From: an uncultured Acidimicrobiales bacterium
Lineage (GTDB): Bacteria > Actinomycetota > Acidimicrobiia > Acidimicrobiales > UBA10347
DNA: 16,564 bases
NCBI GenBank assembly: GCA_937942965.1
Contig: CALDGN010000427.1
Coordinates: 1 to 16,564 of the forward strand
Direction of reading: 5' to 3'
Shown here piece after piece: positions 5,819 through 12,021 of this stretch. Both the position numbers and the translations under genes were made by a program. Each line of letters starts with the position of its first letter. The stretch's first letter is position 1. The notes beneath the pieces are model-generated. The model saw only the letters and a list, made by a program, of their open reading frames with translations. It did no database searches and was not told the origin of the DNA.

Positions 5819-7210
5819 TTAGAGAGGTGAGTTGTCGTGGCGCCGCCGGGGCAACCGCTCGACTTTGGTTGCCAACAGGTCGAGGGCCTGCACGACCTGG
5901 CGGCGGGTGTCAGCCGGGTCGACGACCATGTCGATCGCACCTCGTTCTGCCGCCACATAGGGGTTCAGCAGTCGGTCCTCGTAGTCGGCTTCGAGTTCGG
6001 CTCGTTCGTCGTCGCTCGAGTTGCGATGAAGGATTCCGACGGCTCCCTTTGCGCCCATCACGGCGATCTCTGCGGTTGGCCATGCCATCGCGATGTCGTT
6101 GCCCATGGGCTTGGAGTCCATGACGATGTAGGCGCCGCCGTAGCTCTTGCGCAAGGTGACCGACACGCGTGGCACCGTCGCCCGCGCATAGGCGAAGGCG
6201 AGTTCGGCGCCGTGGCGAATCATGCCCCGCCACTCCAGGTCTTTGCCGGGCTGGAAGCCGGGCGTGTCGACCAGCGTGATGATCGGGACGTTGAACGCGT
6301 CGCACATCGCGACGAACCGTGCGCCCTTTTGGCTGGCCGCGATGTCGAGCGTGCCAGCAAGAACTTGGGGCTGATTGGCGACGATGCCAACGGCATGACC
6401 GCCAATGTTCGCAAACGCCGTCACGAGGTTCGCGGCCCATCCGGAACGCAGTTCGGTAATGACGCCGTCGTCGGCCATCGAAGCCATGACATCGCGAACG
6501 TCGTAGCTGCCAGTCGCTGCGACGGGCACGACATCGTGAAGTTCCGTGCAGGAGCGATCGTTGGGGTCGAGCGTTGGCCGGAATGGCGCCAGGTCGGCAT
6601 TCGAGGCGGGCAAGTAGCTCAGGTATTCGTCGACCATCTCGACCGCAACATCGGCATCGGGCGCAACAGCGGTTGCGACGCCGGAGCGGCTGGCGTGGAT
6701 CGCGGCACCGCCGAGGGTGTCGTGCTCGACCGGAAGGCCGGTGAACTGTTCGACCATCGCCGGACCGGACACGAATGCGTAGGACTCATCGACCATGACG
6801 ACCAGGTCCGCAACGCCGAGCATGAGGGCAGGCCCAGCCACGACCGGGCCCGTCACGATGAGGACGGTCGGCACAATGCCGGAGCATCGAATCAGTGCCC
6901 GGGCCGCAGTGCCCCAGCCGTGAGCAGCGGTGATGCCCTCGCGGACGTCGGCGCCGGTCGATTGCACAAAGCCGACGACGGGTTGGCCCTGAGTTCGCGC
7001 CAGCTCACACGCGGCGCTGATCGTGAACGCGTCGGCCTGGTTGAGCGACTGCAAGTCGCCAACGATGGTGAAGCTGACGACGGTGCGGTCACCGATTGAG
7101 CGCACACCAGACCGGACGGCGCCTTCGACACCGGCCCGAAGCTCGACCGACGAGGGGGTCGAGTCGGCGGGCGTAGCCGCCGCAGGGTTGGTTCCAGTCG
7201 GAGCGGCCAT
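5819..7210 (-). CDS. Acyl-CoA carboxylase carboxyltransferase (beta) subunit-like
   Basis: The family (PccB/AccD) transfers CO2 from carboxybiotin to an acyl-CoA such as acetyl- or propionyl-CoA. The C-terminal, biotin-side half is well conserved: GIVANQPQVLAGTLDIAASQKGARFV (275-300), VDTPGFQPG (314-322), RKSYGGAYIVM (354-364) and WPTAEIAVMGAKGAVGIL (377-393). The N-terminal, acyl-CoA-side half is divergent. It lacks about 50-60 usual N-terminal residues, the usual DSGGARIQEG reads STGADVREG, and the oxyanion segment GPCAGG reads GPVVAG (121-126). At 463 residues it is shorter than the usual 510-530. No biotin carboxylase or biotin carrier gene is in the window, so partner and substrate are unknown. 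It lies 48 bp after lysR on the same strand; the start (ATG 7210) has only a weak GGAA upstream. Confidence 0.85.
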   Translation of the reverse strand: MAAPTGTNPAAATPADSTPSSVELRAGVEGAVRSGVRSIGDRTVVSFTIVGDLQSLNQADAFTISAACELARTQGQPVVGFVQSTGADVREGITAAHGWGTAARALIRCSGIVPTVLIVTGPVVAGPALMLGVADLVVMVDESYAFVSGPAMVEQFTGLPVEHDTLGGAAIHASRSGVATAVAPDADVAVEMVDEYLSYLPASNADLAPFRPTLDPNDRSCTELHDVVPVAATGSYDVRDVMASMADDGVITELRSGWAANLVTAFANIGGHAVGIVANQPQVLAGTLDIAASQKGARFVAMCDAFNVPIITLVDTPGFQPGKDLEWRGMIRHGAELAFAYARATVPRVSVTLRKSYGGAYIVMDSKPMGNDIAMAWPTAEIAVMGAKGAVGILHRNSSDDERAELEADYEDRLLNPYVAAERGAIDMVVDPADTRRQVVQALDLLATKVERLPRRRHDNSPL

Positions 7211-7258
7211 CAGCGGGCGCTTCCAGGGAGTGCGTGCCTGTTCACCGGAGTATGGATA

Positions 7259-8188
7259 TCACGCCGAGTCGGCATTGCGGCCCGCACGCACTCGACAACC
7301 CGGCATGTTCATGGCGGCGGAGCGAGCCGTCCGAGCCAGGATCTCGGCCACGACGGTCGCTGCGGCCGAGGGTTGGTGGCCGGCGCGAGTCGTTAACGCG
7401 ACTTCGCGCGGAGGTAGATCAGACACCGGCAGCCGCACGCCGTCGAGCTCGGGACTATTCGGCGCGGCGGTTGCGGGGACAAGCGCGACGCCAAGTCCTG
7501 CGCCGGCCATTGCGCTGACAAGCGCGCTGCTTCCGACCTCGATGCTGTTGCGCAGCGGCACGCGGGCCTGGTCGAACGCCCGGGCGATGTGGTCATAGAG
7601 CGGGTTGTCCGGCAGCGGCAGGAGCAATGTCGACGAGGCGAGCTGACCGAGGGTGACATGCGCATTCTCCGCCAGGTCGTGTTCGGGGGAGAGGACCGCG
7701 ACCACGTCTTCGTCGAAGAGCGGGTCGACGGCGGCATCGCTTTCGCTGGTATTCGTGGTGATGGCCAAGTCGAGCGAGCCGTTGAGTACCCGTTGCACGA
7801 GTGCATCGGATTGGGCTTCGACGATCGTGACCGCGATCTCGGGCCAGGATCTCGTGGTTTCGGCGAGCGTTCGGGGCAGCACCCAAAGGCCGACCGAGGG
7901 TGTGGTGCCGCACTCGACCTCGCCGATCACGCGGTCTTCGAGCGAGGCGAGCTCGTCGCCGATCGACGCGATCTGGCGCAGGACCTCGCGCCCTCGACGT
8001 TCGACCGCCATGCCGGCGGGGGTGAGCTGGCGGGAGCGCCGGTCGAGGAGCGGTTGGCCGACTTCGCTCTCGAGGCGGGCAACGTGGCTCGATACGTTGG
8101 ATTGGACGGTGAAAAGGGCCTCGGCCGCGGCCGAAAACGAGCCGTGATCGACGACGGCGAGGAACGCTTCGAGTTGGCGGACATCCAT
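7259..8188 (-). CDS. LysR-type transcriptional regulator
   Basis: The 309-residue protein has the standard LysR layout. The N-terminal winged helix-turn-helix opens with MDVRQLEAFLAVVDHGSFSAAAEAL (1-25) and its recognition helix is VQSNVSSHVARLE (28-40). A linker helix and a periplasmic-binding-like effector domain follow (about 90-295). I chose ATG 8188 over ATG 8200, four codons upstream, because GGAG lies six bases before 8188 and nothing similar precedes 8200. LysR proteins typically bind T-N11-A sites between themselves and a divergent target; such a site (8246-8262) lies upstream. The divergent transcript is the small RNA at 8318-8447, and the carboxylase gene follows downstream on the same strand; either could be the target. 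The effector is unknown. Confidence 0.93.
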   Translation of the reverse strand: MDVRQLEAFLAVVDHGSFSAAAEALFTVQSNVSSHVARLESEVGQPLLDRRSRQLTPAGMAVERRGREVLRQIASIGDELASLEDRVIGEVECGTTPSVGLWVLPRTLAETTRSWPEIAVTIVEAQSDALVQRVLNGSLDLAITTNTSESDAAVDPLFDEDVVAVLSPEHDLAENAHVTLGQLASSTLLLPLPDNPLYDHIARAFDQARVPLRNSIEVGSSALVSAMAGAGLGVALVPATAAPNSPELDGVRLPVSDLPPREVALTTRAGHQPSAAATVVAEILARTARSAAMNMPGCRVRAGRNADSA

Positions 8189-8194
8189 GCCGAG

Positions 8195-8198
8195 CTCC
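8195..8198 (-). promoter_or_regulatory. Ribosome binding site deciding the lysR start
   Basis: GGAG on the - strand is six bases upstream of ATG 8188. It lies inside the extra four codons that an ATG 8200 start would add, so the shorter protein is preferred. Confidence 0.6.
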
Positions 8199-8237
8199 AT
8201 ATTCGCTGCGGGTGTTCTCTTCGGGAGAATGCGAACA

Positions 8238-8243
8238 GGTTAC
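8238..8243 (-). promoter_or_regulatory. Putative -10 box of lysR
   Basis: TAACCT on the - strand fits the TAnnnT pattern and would start transcription about 40 bases before the lysR ATG. The T-N11-A operator lies just upstream of it, where bound LysR could block its own promoter. No clear -35 is seen. Confidence 0.35.
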
Positions 8244-8245
8244 GG

Positions 8246-8273
8246 TATCGCAAAAAGCGATAGAGGCTATCGA
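8246..8273. promoter_or_regulatory. LysR-type operator, three half-sites at 11-bp steps
   Basis: TATCGC (8246-8251), AAAAA, GCGATA (8257-8262) form a perfect inverted repeat containing a T-N11-A core. A third half-site, TATCGA (8268-8273), starts exactly 11 bp after the second. Starts at 8246, 8257 and 8268 put all three on one face of the helix, like the recognition and activation sites of LysR regulators. The centre of the inverted repeat is about 64 bp before the predicted small RNA start and overlaps the lysR promoter region. Confidence 0.7.
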
Positions 8274-8282
8274 ATCGAACTG

Positions 8283-8311
8283 TTGGACAATTGTGTGCCT
8301 GTGATTAACAC
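8283..8311 (+). promoter_or_regulatory. Promoter of the 6C small RNA
   Basis: TTGGAC (8283-8288, one mismatch to TTGACA-like sequences when aligned with a shift) is followed after 17 bp by TAACAC (8306-8311). The start would fall near 8318. This is the best -35/-10 pair in the window, as expected for an abundant small RNA. TAAACA at 8312-8317 is an alternative -10 a few bases on. Confidence 0.5.
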
Positions 8312-8317
8312 TAAACA

Positions 8318-8447
8318 CATCTTGCTTCGGCAATCGTTTCCCCCCAACGAAGCCGCATAGCAATCCAGCAACGAGTCTCACTTCCCCCCAACGAGATTCA
8401 GAGCTACGAAGGAGTTGGTTCAGAGAACCAGCTCCTTCTTCCTTTTT
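8318..8447 (+). ncRNA. 6C small RNA (two C6-loop hairpins plus terminator)
   Basis: This intergenic RNA of about 130 nt has no reading frame of note but strong structure. Hairpin 1 stacks CGGC/GCCG (8328-8331, 8352-8355) and TCGTT/AACGA (8334-8338, 8346-8350) around a TCCCCCC loop; outer TTGC/GCAA (8322-8325, 8360-8363) may extend it. Hairpin 2 pairs GAGTCTC with GAGATTC (8373-8379, 8393-8399, one G-U) around a 13-base loop with CCCCCC (8384-8389). An intrinsic terminator follows. Two stem-loops each showing six cytosines define the 6C RNA class of actinobacteria, whose C-rich loops pair with G-rich mRNA sites. In mycobacteria, to my knowledge, the 6C/B11 gene also neighbours a HAD-family hydrolase gene (Rv3661), matching the downstream gene here. 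The 5' end is predicted from the promoter and is approximate. Confidence 0.85.
8411..8447 (+). terminator. Strong intrinsic terminator of the small RNA
   Basis: GGAGTTGGTTC (8411-8421) pairs with GAACCAGCTCC (8425-8435), an 11-bp stem with one G-T wobble and a 3-base AGA loop. TTCTTCCTTTTT follows (8436-8447). It points on the + strand, where no protein gene precedes it, so it must end a non-coding transcript. It also separates that transcript from the acyltransferase gene 73 bp on. Confidence 0.9.
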
Positions 8448-8508
8448 CCCGTGATCTCGCCGGTCGAGTCGGCGTCGGGAGGGGACCCTGGGCCGGATCG
8501 GCCTGATC

Positions 8509-8514
8509 TAGGCT
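8509..8514 (+). promoter_or_regulatory. Putative -10 box of the HAD/acyltransferase gene (leaderless)
   Basis: TAGGCT ends six bases before ATG 8521 and no Shine-Dalgarno sequence lies between, so the transcript would begin at the start codon. The gene is thus independent of the small RNA transcript, which ends at 8447. Confidence 0.5.
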
Positions 8515-8520
8515 CGGTCC

Positions 8521-9915
8521 ATGGCGACCGCTGCGATCTTCGACCTCGACCGCACCCTGATTGCCGGATCAAGCGCCGAGGTCTTCGGCGCCAAACTGAC
8601 CGACGTTGGCGTCTCGACACCAAGCGTGCCGGGCCAGTCGTTGCTGTTCAAGATCTACGAGAAGTTCGGCGAAGATCCCGTCTCGATGCGGCTGGCACGG
8701 CAGTCGGCTCGGCTCTTCGCCGGGCGCAGGGTCGCCGATGTCGAAGCCGCGGCGCTGCTTGGGGCCGATGTTCTGATCGGGCGCGTGCTGCCGCATGCCC
8801 GGGCCGAGATCGACAAACACAAGGCCGACGGCACGCTCCTGGTGCTGGCCACGACATCGCCCCATGATCTGGTCGCACCGCTCGCTGCGGCGCTGGGTTT
8901 CGACACGGTGATCTCGACTCGATACCGAGCGGTGCACGGCGTCTACGACGGAACAATCGACGGCACCTACCTCTGGGGTCAGGACAAGGCCGCTGCGGTC
9001 GCCGAATGGGCCGGGCAGAACGCCGTCGATCTGACGGCGAGCTGGGCCTACAGCGACAGTTTCTACGACGTGCCGTTACTAGAACTCGTCGGCAATCCCG
9101 TCGCCGTGAACCCCGACATCCGCATGCTGGCGGCCGCTCGGGCCAAGCGCTGGGCCGTGCGTGATTTCGACCGGCCCGACGGCGTCCCCGCCGTGGCCGG
9201 CATCGAAGGCCAGGAACTTGCTTTTCCGTGGCTTGATCCCCGACTGAGCATCTTCGCCGACATCGACCTCACCGGTGTCGCCAACCTGCCCGCTGGCCCC
9301 GTCATCATCGCCCCGAATCACCGCAGCTACTTCGATCCGCTCGCCCTTGGCTATCTCGCCGCAGCTGCCAACCGGCCCTTCCGGTTCCTGGCTAAGAAAG
9401 AAGTGCTCGAGACGCCCATCGTGGGACAGTTGACCGCCGCACTGGGCACGATTTCGGTCGATCGCGGTTCGGGCAGTAGTAAGCCGCTCGACGCGGCAGC
9501 CGAAGCGCTCAGCGGAGGCGAGGCGGTCGTAATCTTGCCCCAAGGCACCATTCCCCGCGGCGAAGACTTCTTCAAGGCGAAGCTGCGCGGCTTCACCGGT
9601 GCGGTACGACTCGCCCAGCAGACCGGAGCACCACTGCTGCCCGTGGGCATCTGGGGCACCGAGAATGTCTGGCCGCGCAACCAGCGCATGCCGTCGGTGG
9701 GCGTCTTCGGCGGTCGCCCCCCGGTCGCGTTGAACGTAGGCGAGCCGTACAAGGTGACCAAGCGATCCAAGCCTCGGCCGGCGACCGAGAAGCTGATGAA
9801 GAAGATCCAGCTACTGCTCCCCGACGAGGCGCAGAAGGACCGCACTCCGACCGACGTCGAGCTTGCGGCGACCTATCCCGCTGGCCAACGGCCGGCCACA
9901 GCGCCGACCGCTTGA
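8521..9915 (+). CDS. HAD-IB phosphatase / PlsC acyltransferase fusion
   Basis: Two enzyme domains are joined in 464 residues. The first (about 1-215) is a HAD-IB hydrolase: FDLDRT (7-12, nucleophile Asp8, acid Asp10), motif II TTSP (111-114), motif III Lys156 in GQDK, and motif IV SDSxxDVP (178-185). The second (about 235-420) is a glycerolipid acyltransferase: NHRSYFD (His267-x4-Asp272), GTISVDRG (309-316), PQGT (340-343) and LLPVG (372-376). It would transfer an acyl group to lysophosphatidic acid or a related lysolipid at the membrane; a role in phospholipid synthesis or remodelling is inferred. PQGT in place of the usual PEGT is an oddity that may affect acceptor binding. Mycobacterial Rv2483c has the same fusion. 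It lies next to the 6C RNA and has its own leaderless promoter. Confidence 0.92.
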   Translation: MATAAIFDLDRTLIAGSSAEVFGAKLTDVGVSTPSVPGQSLLFKIYEKFGEDPVSMRLARQSARLFAGRRVADVEAAALLGADVLIGRVLPHARAEIDKHKADGTLLVLATTSPHDLVAPLAAALGFDTVISTRYRAVHGVYDGTIDGTYLWGQDKAAAVAEWAGQNAVDLTASWAYSDSFYDVPLLELVGNPVAVNPDIRMLAAARAKRWAVRDFDRPDGVPAVAGIEGQELAFPWLDPRLSIFADIDLTGVANLPAGPVIIAPNHRSYFDPLALGYLAAAANRPFRFLAKKEVLETPIVGQLTAALGTISVDRGSGSSKPLDAAAEALSGGEAVVILPQGTIPRGEDFFKAKLRGFTGAVRLAQQTGAPLLPVGIWGTENVWPRNQRMPSVGVFGGRPPVALNVGEPYKVTKRSKPRPATEKLMKKIQLLLPDEAQKDRTPTDVELAATYPAGQRPATAPTA

Positions 9916-10008
9916 TCCTGAACCGTGCCCGTCCTGGGCTCCGGAGCGCGGCGTGAGAATTCCGCAGATGCTTACGGAGCTCTTACCAACAGCTGGAACA
10001 GTGAGACC

Positions 10009-11235
10009 ATGACGCGTTCTTTCTCGACCCCTGCGCCCCTGTTGCTTCAGTCGCAGCAGCCTCGGCGCAGGGCTGCCGCTTCGCTCGTTGCGATCGTCGC
10101 GGCGATCGCCTTGTTCGCATCGGCGTGTGGCGGCACCGACGCCACGTCAACCACGACCGGCTCGGATGAGATCGATTCGGCCGCGAGCGAGCCGTCCTCG
10201 ACCGCGACGAGCGAGGCATCGGACAGCGGATCCTCAGGTGGCGATAGCTCCGACAGCGGCGACCAGCCCGACACGCTCGAGGGCTACCTCGGCGCAGCCG
10301 CCGTTGCAGTTCGACGCGGCGCTGGCGGCGGGGGAGGCGCCGGCGCACTGGCTGGCGCCGACACTGACGCCCTCGCCGAGCAACAACAGCTCATCGAGAT
10401 CGAAGTCCAAGCCTGCATGCAAGCCCAGGGCTTCACCTATGTCCCCGAGACCGACAACGACGGGTTGCGCTTCTTTCAAGCGACCGCCAACCAGGGAATC
10501 TCCGACGCCGACTATGCAGCGACCGAAGGCTTCGGCATCTCGACCCGCTTCGACGCAATCTTCGAAGGCGACATCGACCTCACCGAGACGACCGACCCGA
10601 ATGACGAGCACCTCGAAACGCTGAGCGAGGGCGAGCGCGACGCGTGGCAGTTCGCCCTGCGTGGCCAAGCTCCGGAACGTAACGAGCAGGGCCAACTCAT
10701 CGACCCAGAGACTGGCGAAGTGCTGCCCCCTGGGCGGGGCCGTCAAGCCACCGGAGGCTGTCGTCTCGAGGCCCAAGAAGCTGTTCGTGGCGACCTCGAT
10801 GTTCTTGACGACCTGGCCGCTGCATTCGGTGAACTCGACGACCGGATCGACGCCGACCCGCGCATCACCGAGCTGCAGCGCGAATGGTCGGCGTGCATGC
10901 TTGATCGCGGCTTCGACTACGACGACGCTGACGCAGCACGAGCCGATTTCAACCAGCAGATCCGACCGCTCCTGCGCTCGTTCTTCCAAGGTGCCGGGGT
11001 GCAAGGTGGCCAACAGGGCGGGCAGGCTGGTGCACTCCAGGCGTTGGCCGAACAGGGCTTGACCGAAGAACAAGAAGCTGAACTCGGCCAACTGCAAGAC
11101 CTTGAGCGAGCGACCGCGGTGGCATCACTCGAGTGTGCAGGCGATGGTCCCGAAGAGATCGCCGAGATCACCGCTCGCTACGAAGCCGAGTTCGTTGCCG
11201 AGAACCGCTCAACACTCGAGTCGTTCTCGAACTAG
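10009..11235 (+). CDS. Predicted lipoprotein with two CMxxxGFxY motifs, function unknown
   Basis: I do not recognise the family. The 408-residue protein starts with a basic region (RRR, 19-21), a hydrophobic stretch and a lipobox-like FASAC with Cys40, so it is probably exported and lipidated. A Ser/Thr/Asp/Glu-rich linker (42-90) and a poly-Gly patch (103-118) follow. The rest has two related halves: ACMQAQGFTYV (135-145) paired with a later Cys251, and ACMLDRGFDYD (295-305) paired with Cys376. Four cysteines after the lipid anchor suggest two disulfides outside the cell. A Gln/Gly-rich stretch (330-350) precedes a Glu-rich helical C-terminus. I chose ATG 10009 over GTG 9925 because the signal sequence starts there. 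Its stop overlaps the stop of the convergent hydrolase gene (CTAG). Confidence 0.75.
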   Translation: MTRSFSTPAPLLLQSQQPRRRAAASLVAIVAAIALFASACGGTDATSTTTGSDEIDSAASEPSSTATSEASDSGSSGGDSSDSGDQPDTLEGYLGAAAVAVRRGAGGGGGAGALAGADTDALAEQQQLIEIEVQACMQAQGFTYVPETDNDGLRFFQATANQGISDADYAATEGFGISTRFDAIFEGDIDLTETTDPNDEHLETLSEGERDAWQFALRGQAPERNEQGQLIDPETGEVLPPGRGRQATGGCRLEAQEAVRGDLDVLDDLAAAFGELDDRIDADPRITELQREWSACMLDRGFDYDDADAARADFNQQIRPLLRSFFQGAGVQGGQQGGQAGALQALAEQGLTEEQEAELGQLQDLERATAVASLECAGDGPEEIAEITARYEAEFVAENRSTLESFSN

Positions 11236-11942
11236 CTGGTCGGGCGTAGCCCGGCTGCAAGGAACTCCAAGGTCTGGCGCCAGGCGACGGCGTCGGCGTT
11301 GCCATCAAAGTTCGGGTGTTCTTGCTCGGCGAACCCGTGGCCAACGTCGGGGTGTTGCTCGATGCGGAAGTCGCACTTCGCCATCTGCAGGTTGAGGCCG
11401 AGTAGCGCGACCTCGTCGTCGCTGACGAGCTCGTCCGCTGCGCCGAAGTGCAACAGAAACTTGGCGTAGGCCCGGTCGAACGTGAGCGACTGGGTGCCGT
11501 AGAAGCCGACGACCGCCGCACAGTCATCGGGAAATCGCTCGGCGAGCCAAAGCGCCCACGACGCACCCGCTGCGAATCCGACGATGCCCATCGGTGCCAA
11601 CGGGTCAACCGTCGCGCCTCGCAGCAGCCGAAGCGACGACTGGATGAGCGAGGCGGACACGTTCATGTCCATGGCCATGAGGGCTTCGGTCGCTTGGCGT
11701 TCGTCCTCGGCGACCGTTCCATCGTTGAGGTCAGGGACCAGGACGGTGAACCCAGCGTCGGCGAGGTCGCCAGCGCGAGCCTTGAGCGACGGTGTCAGGC
11801 CCCACGGCGACGGGATCAGCAGCACGCCCGGGCCGGGGCCGTCGGGCGGAGCGACGAAGTAGCCCGATCCAGGAGGCGGGACAGATCCGGGACCGTTTGT
11901 GGCCGAAGGAGTGTCCTCTGCATCTGGTGAGCCGCCAGTCAT
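11232..11942 (-). CDS. Dienelactone hydrolase-family protein, nucleophile replaced by Ala
   Basis: The 236-residue protein has the alpha/beta-hydrolase core of the dienelactone hydrolase family: GPGVLLIPSPWGL (37-49), AGFTVLVPDLNDG (63-75), the nucleophile elbow region (120-130), HFGAADELV (165-173) and DVGHGF (199-204). Active members have G-x-C/S-x-G at the elbow with Asp and His completing the triad. Here Asp170 and His202 are present, but the elbow reads G-F-A-A-G with Ala124 in place of Cys or Ser. It may be a pseudoenzyme or use another mechanism. The N-terminal 25 residues are Pro/Gly/Ser-rich. It is divergent from glnS, with a TACGAT box 10 bp upstream, and convergent with the lipoprotein gene. 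The start could also lie slightly downstream. Confidence 0.85.
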   Translation of the reverse strand: MTGGSPDAEDTPSATNGPGSVPPPGSGYFVAPPDGPGPGVLLIPSPWGLTPSLKARAGDLADAGFTVLVPDLNDGTVAEDERQATEALMAMDMNVSASLIQSSLRLLRGATVDPLAPMGIVGFAAGASWALWLAERFPDDCAAVVGFYGTQSLTFDRAYAKFLLHFGAADELVSDDEVALLGLNLQMAKCDFRIEQHPDVGHGFAEQEHPNFDGNADAVAWRQTLEFLAAGLRPTS

Positions 11943-11952
11943 ATGGGCACGG

Positions 11953-11958
11953 ATCGTA
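11953..11958 (-). promoter_or_regulatory. Putative -10 box of the hydrolase gene
   Basis: TACGAT on the - strand ends 10 bases before ATG 11942, in the 79-bp divergent region shared with glnS. No Shine-Dalgarno sequence lies between. The spacing equals that of hrcA. Confidence 0.45.
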
Positions 11959-12009
11959 CCGGAGTCGATACCCGTTGGATTTGCGGGTCGGCGAGCCCAG
12001 GACGACTAC

Positions 12010-12015
12010 TAGAGT
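12010..12015 (+). promoter_or_regulatory. Putative -10 box of glnS (leaderless)
   Basis: TAGAGT ends six bases before the GTG start at 12022. It supports GTG 12022 as the true start, with transcription and translation beginning together. Confidence 0.5.
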
Positions 12016-12021
12016 CAGTGG

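Noticed and set aside
8318..8447. Riboswitch or leader of the downstream acyltransferase gene
   Set aside because: The strong terminator is followed by a separate -10 box six bases before that gene's ATG, and the C6 loops fit a trans-acting RNA. A cis role is not fully excluded.
9925..10008. Upstream GTG start for the lipoprotein
   Set aside because: It would place 28 polar residues before the signal sequence and spoil export; ATG 10009 gives a normal lipoprotein signal.
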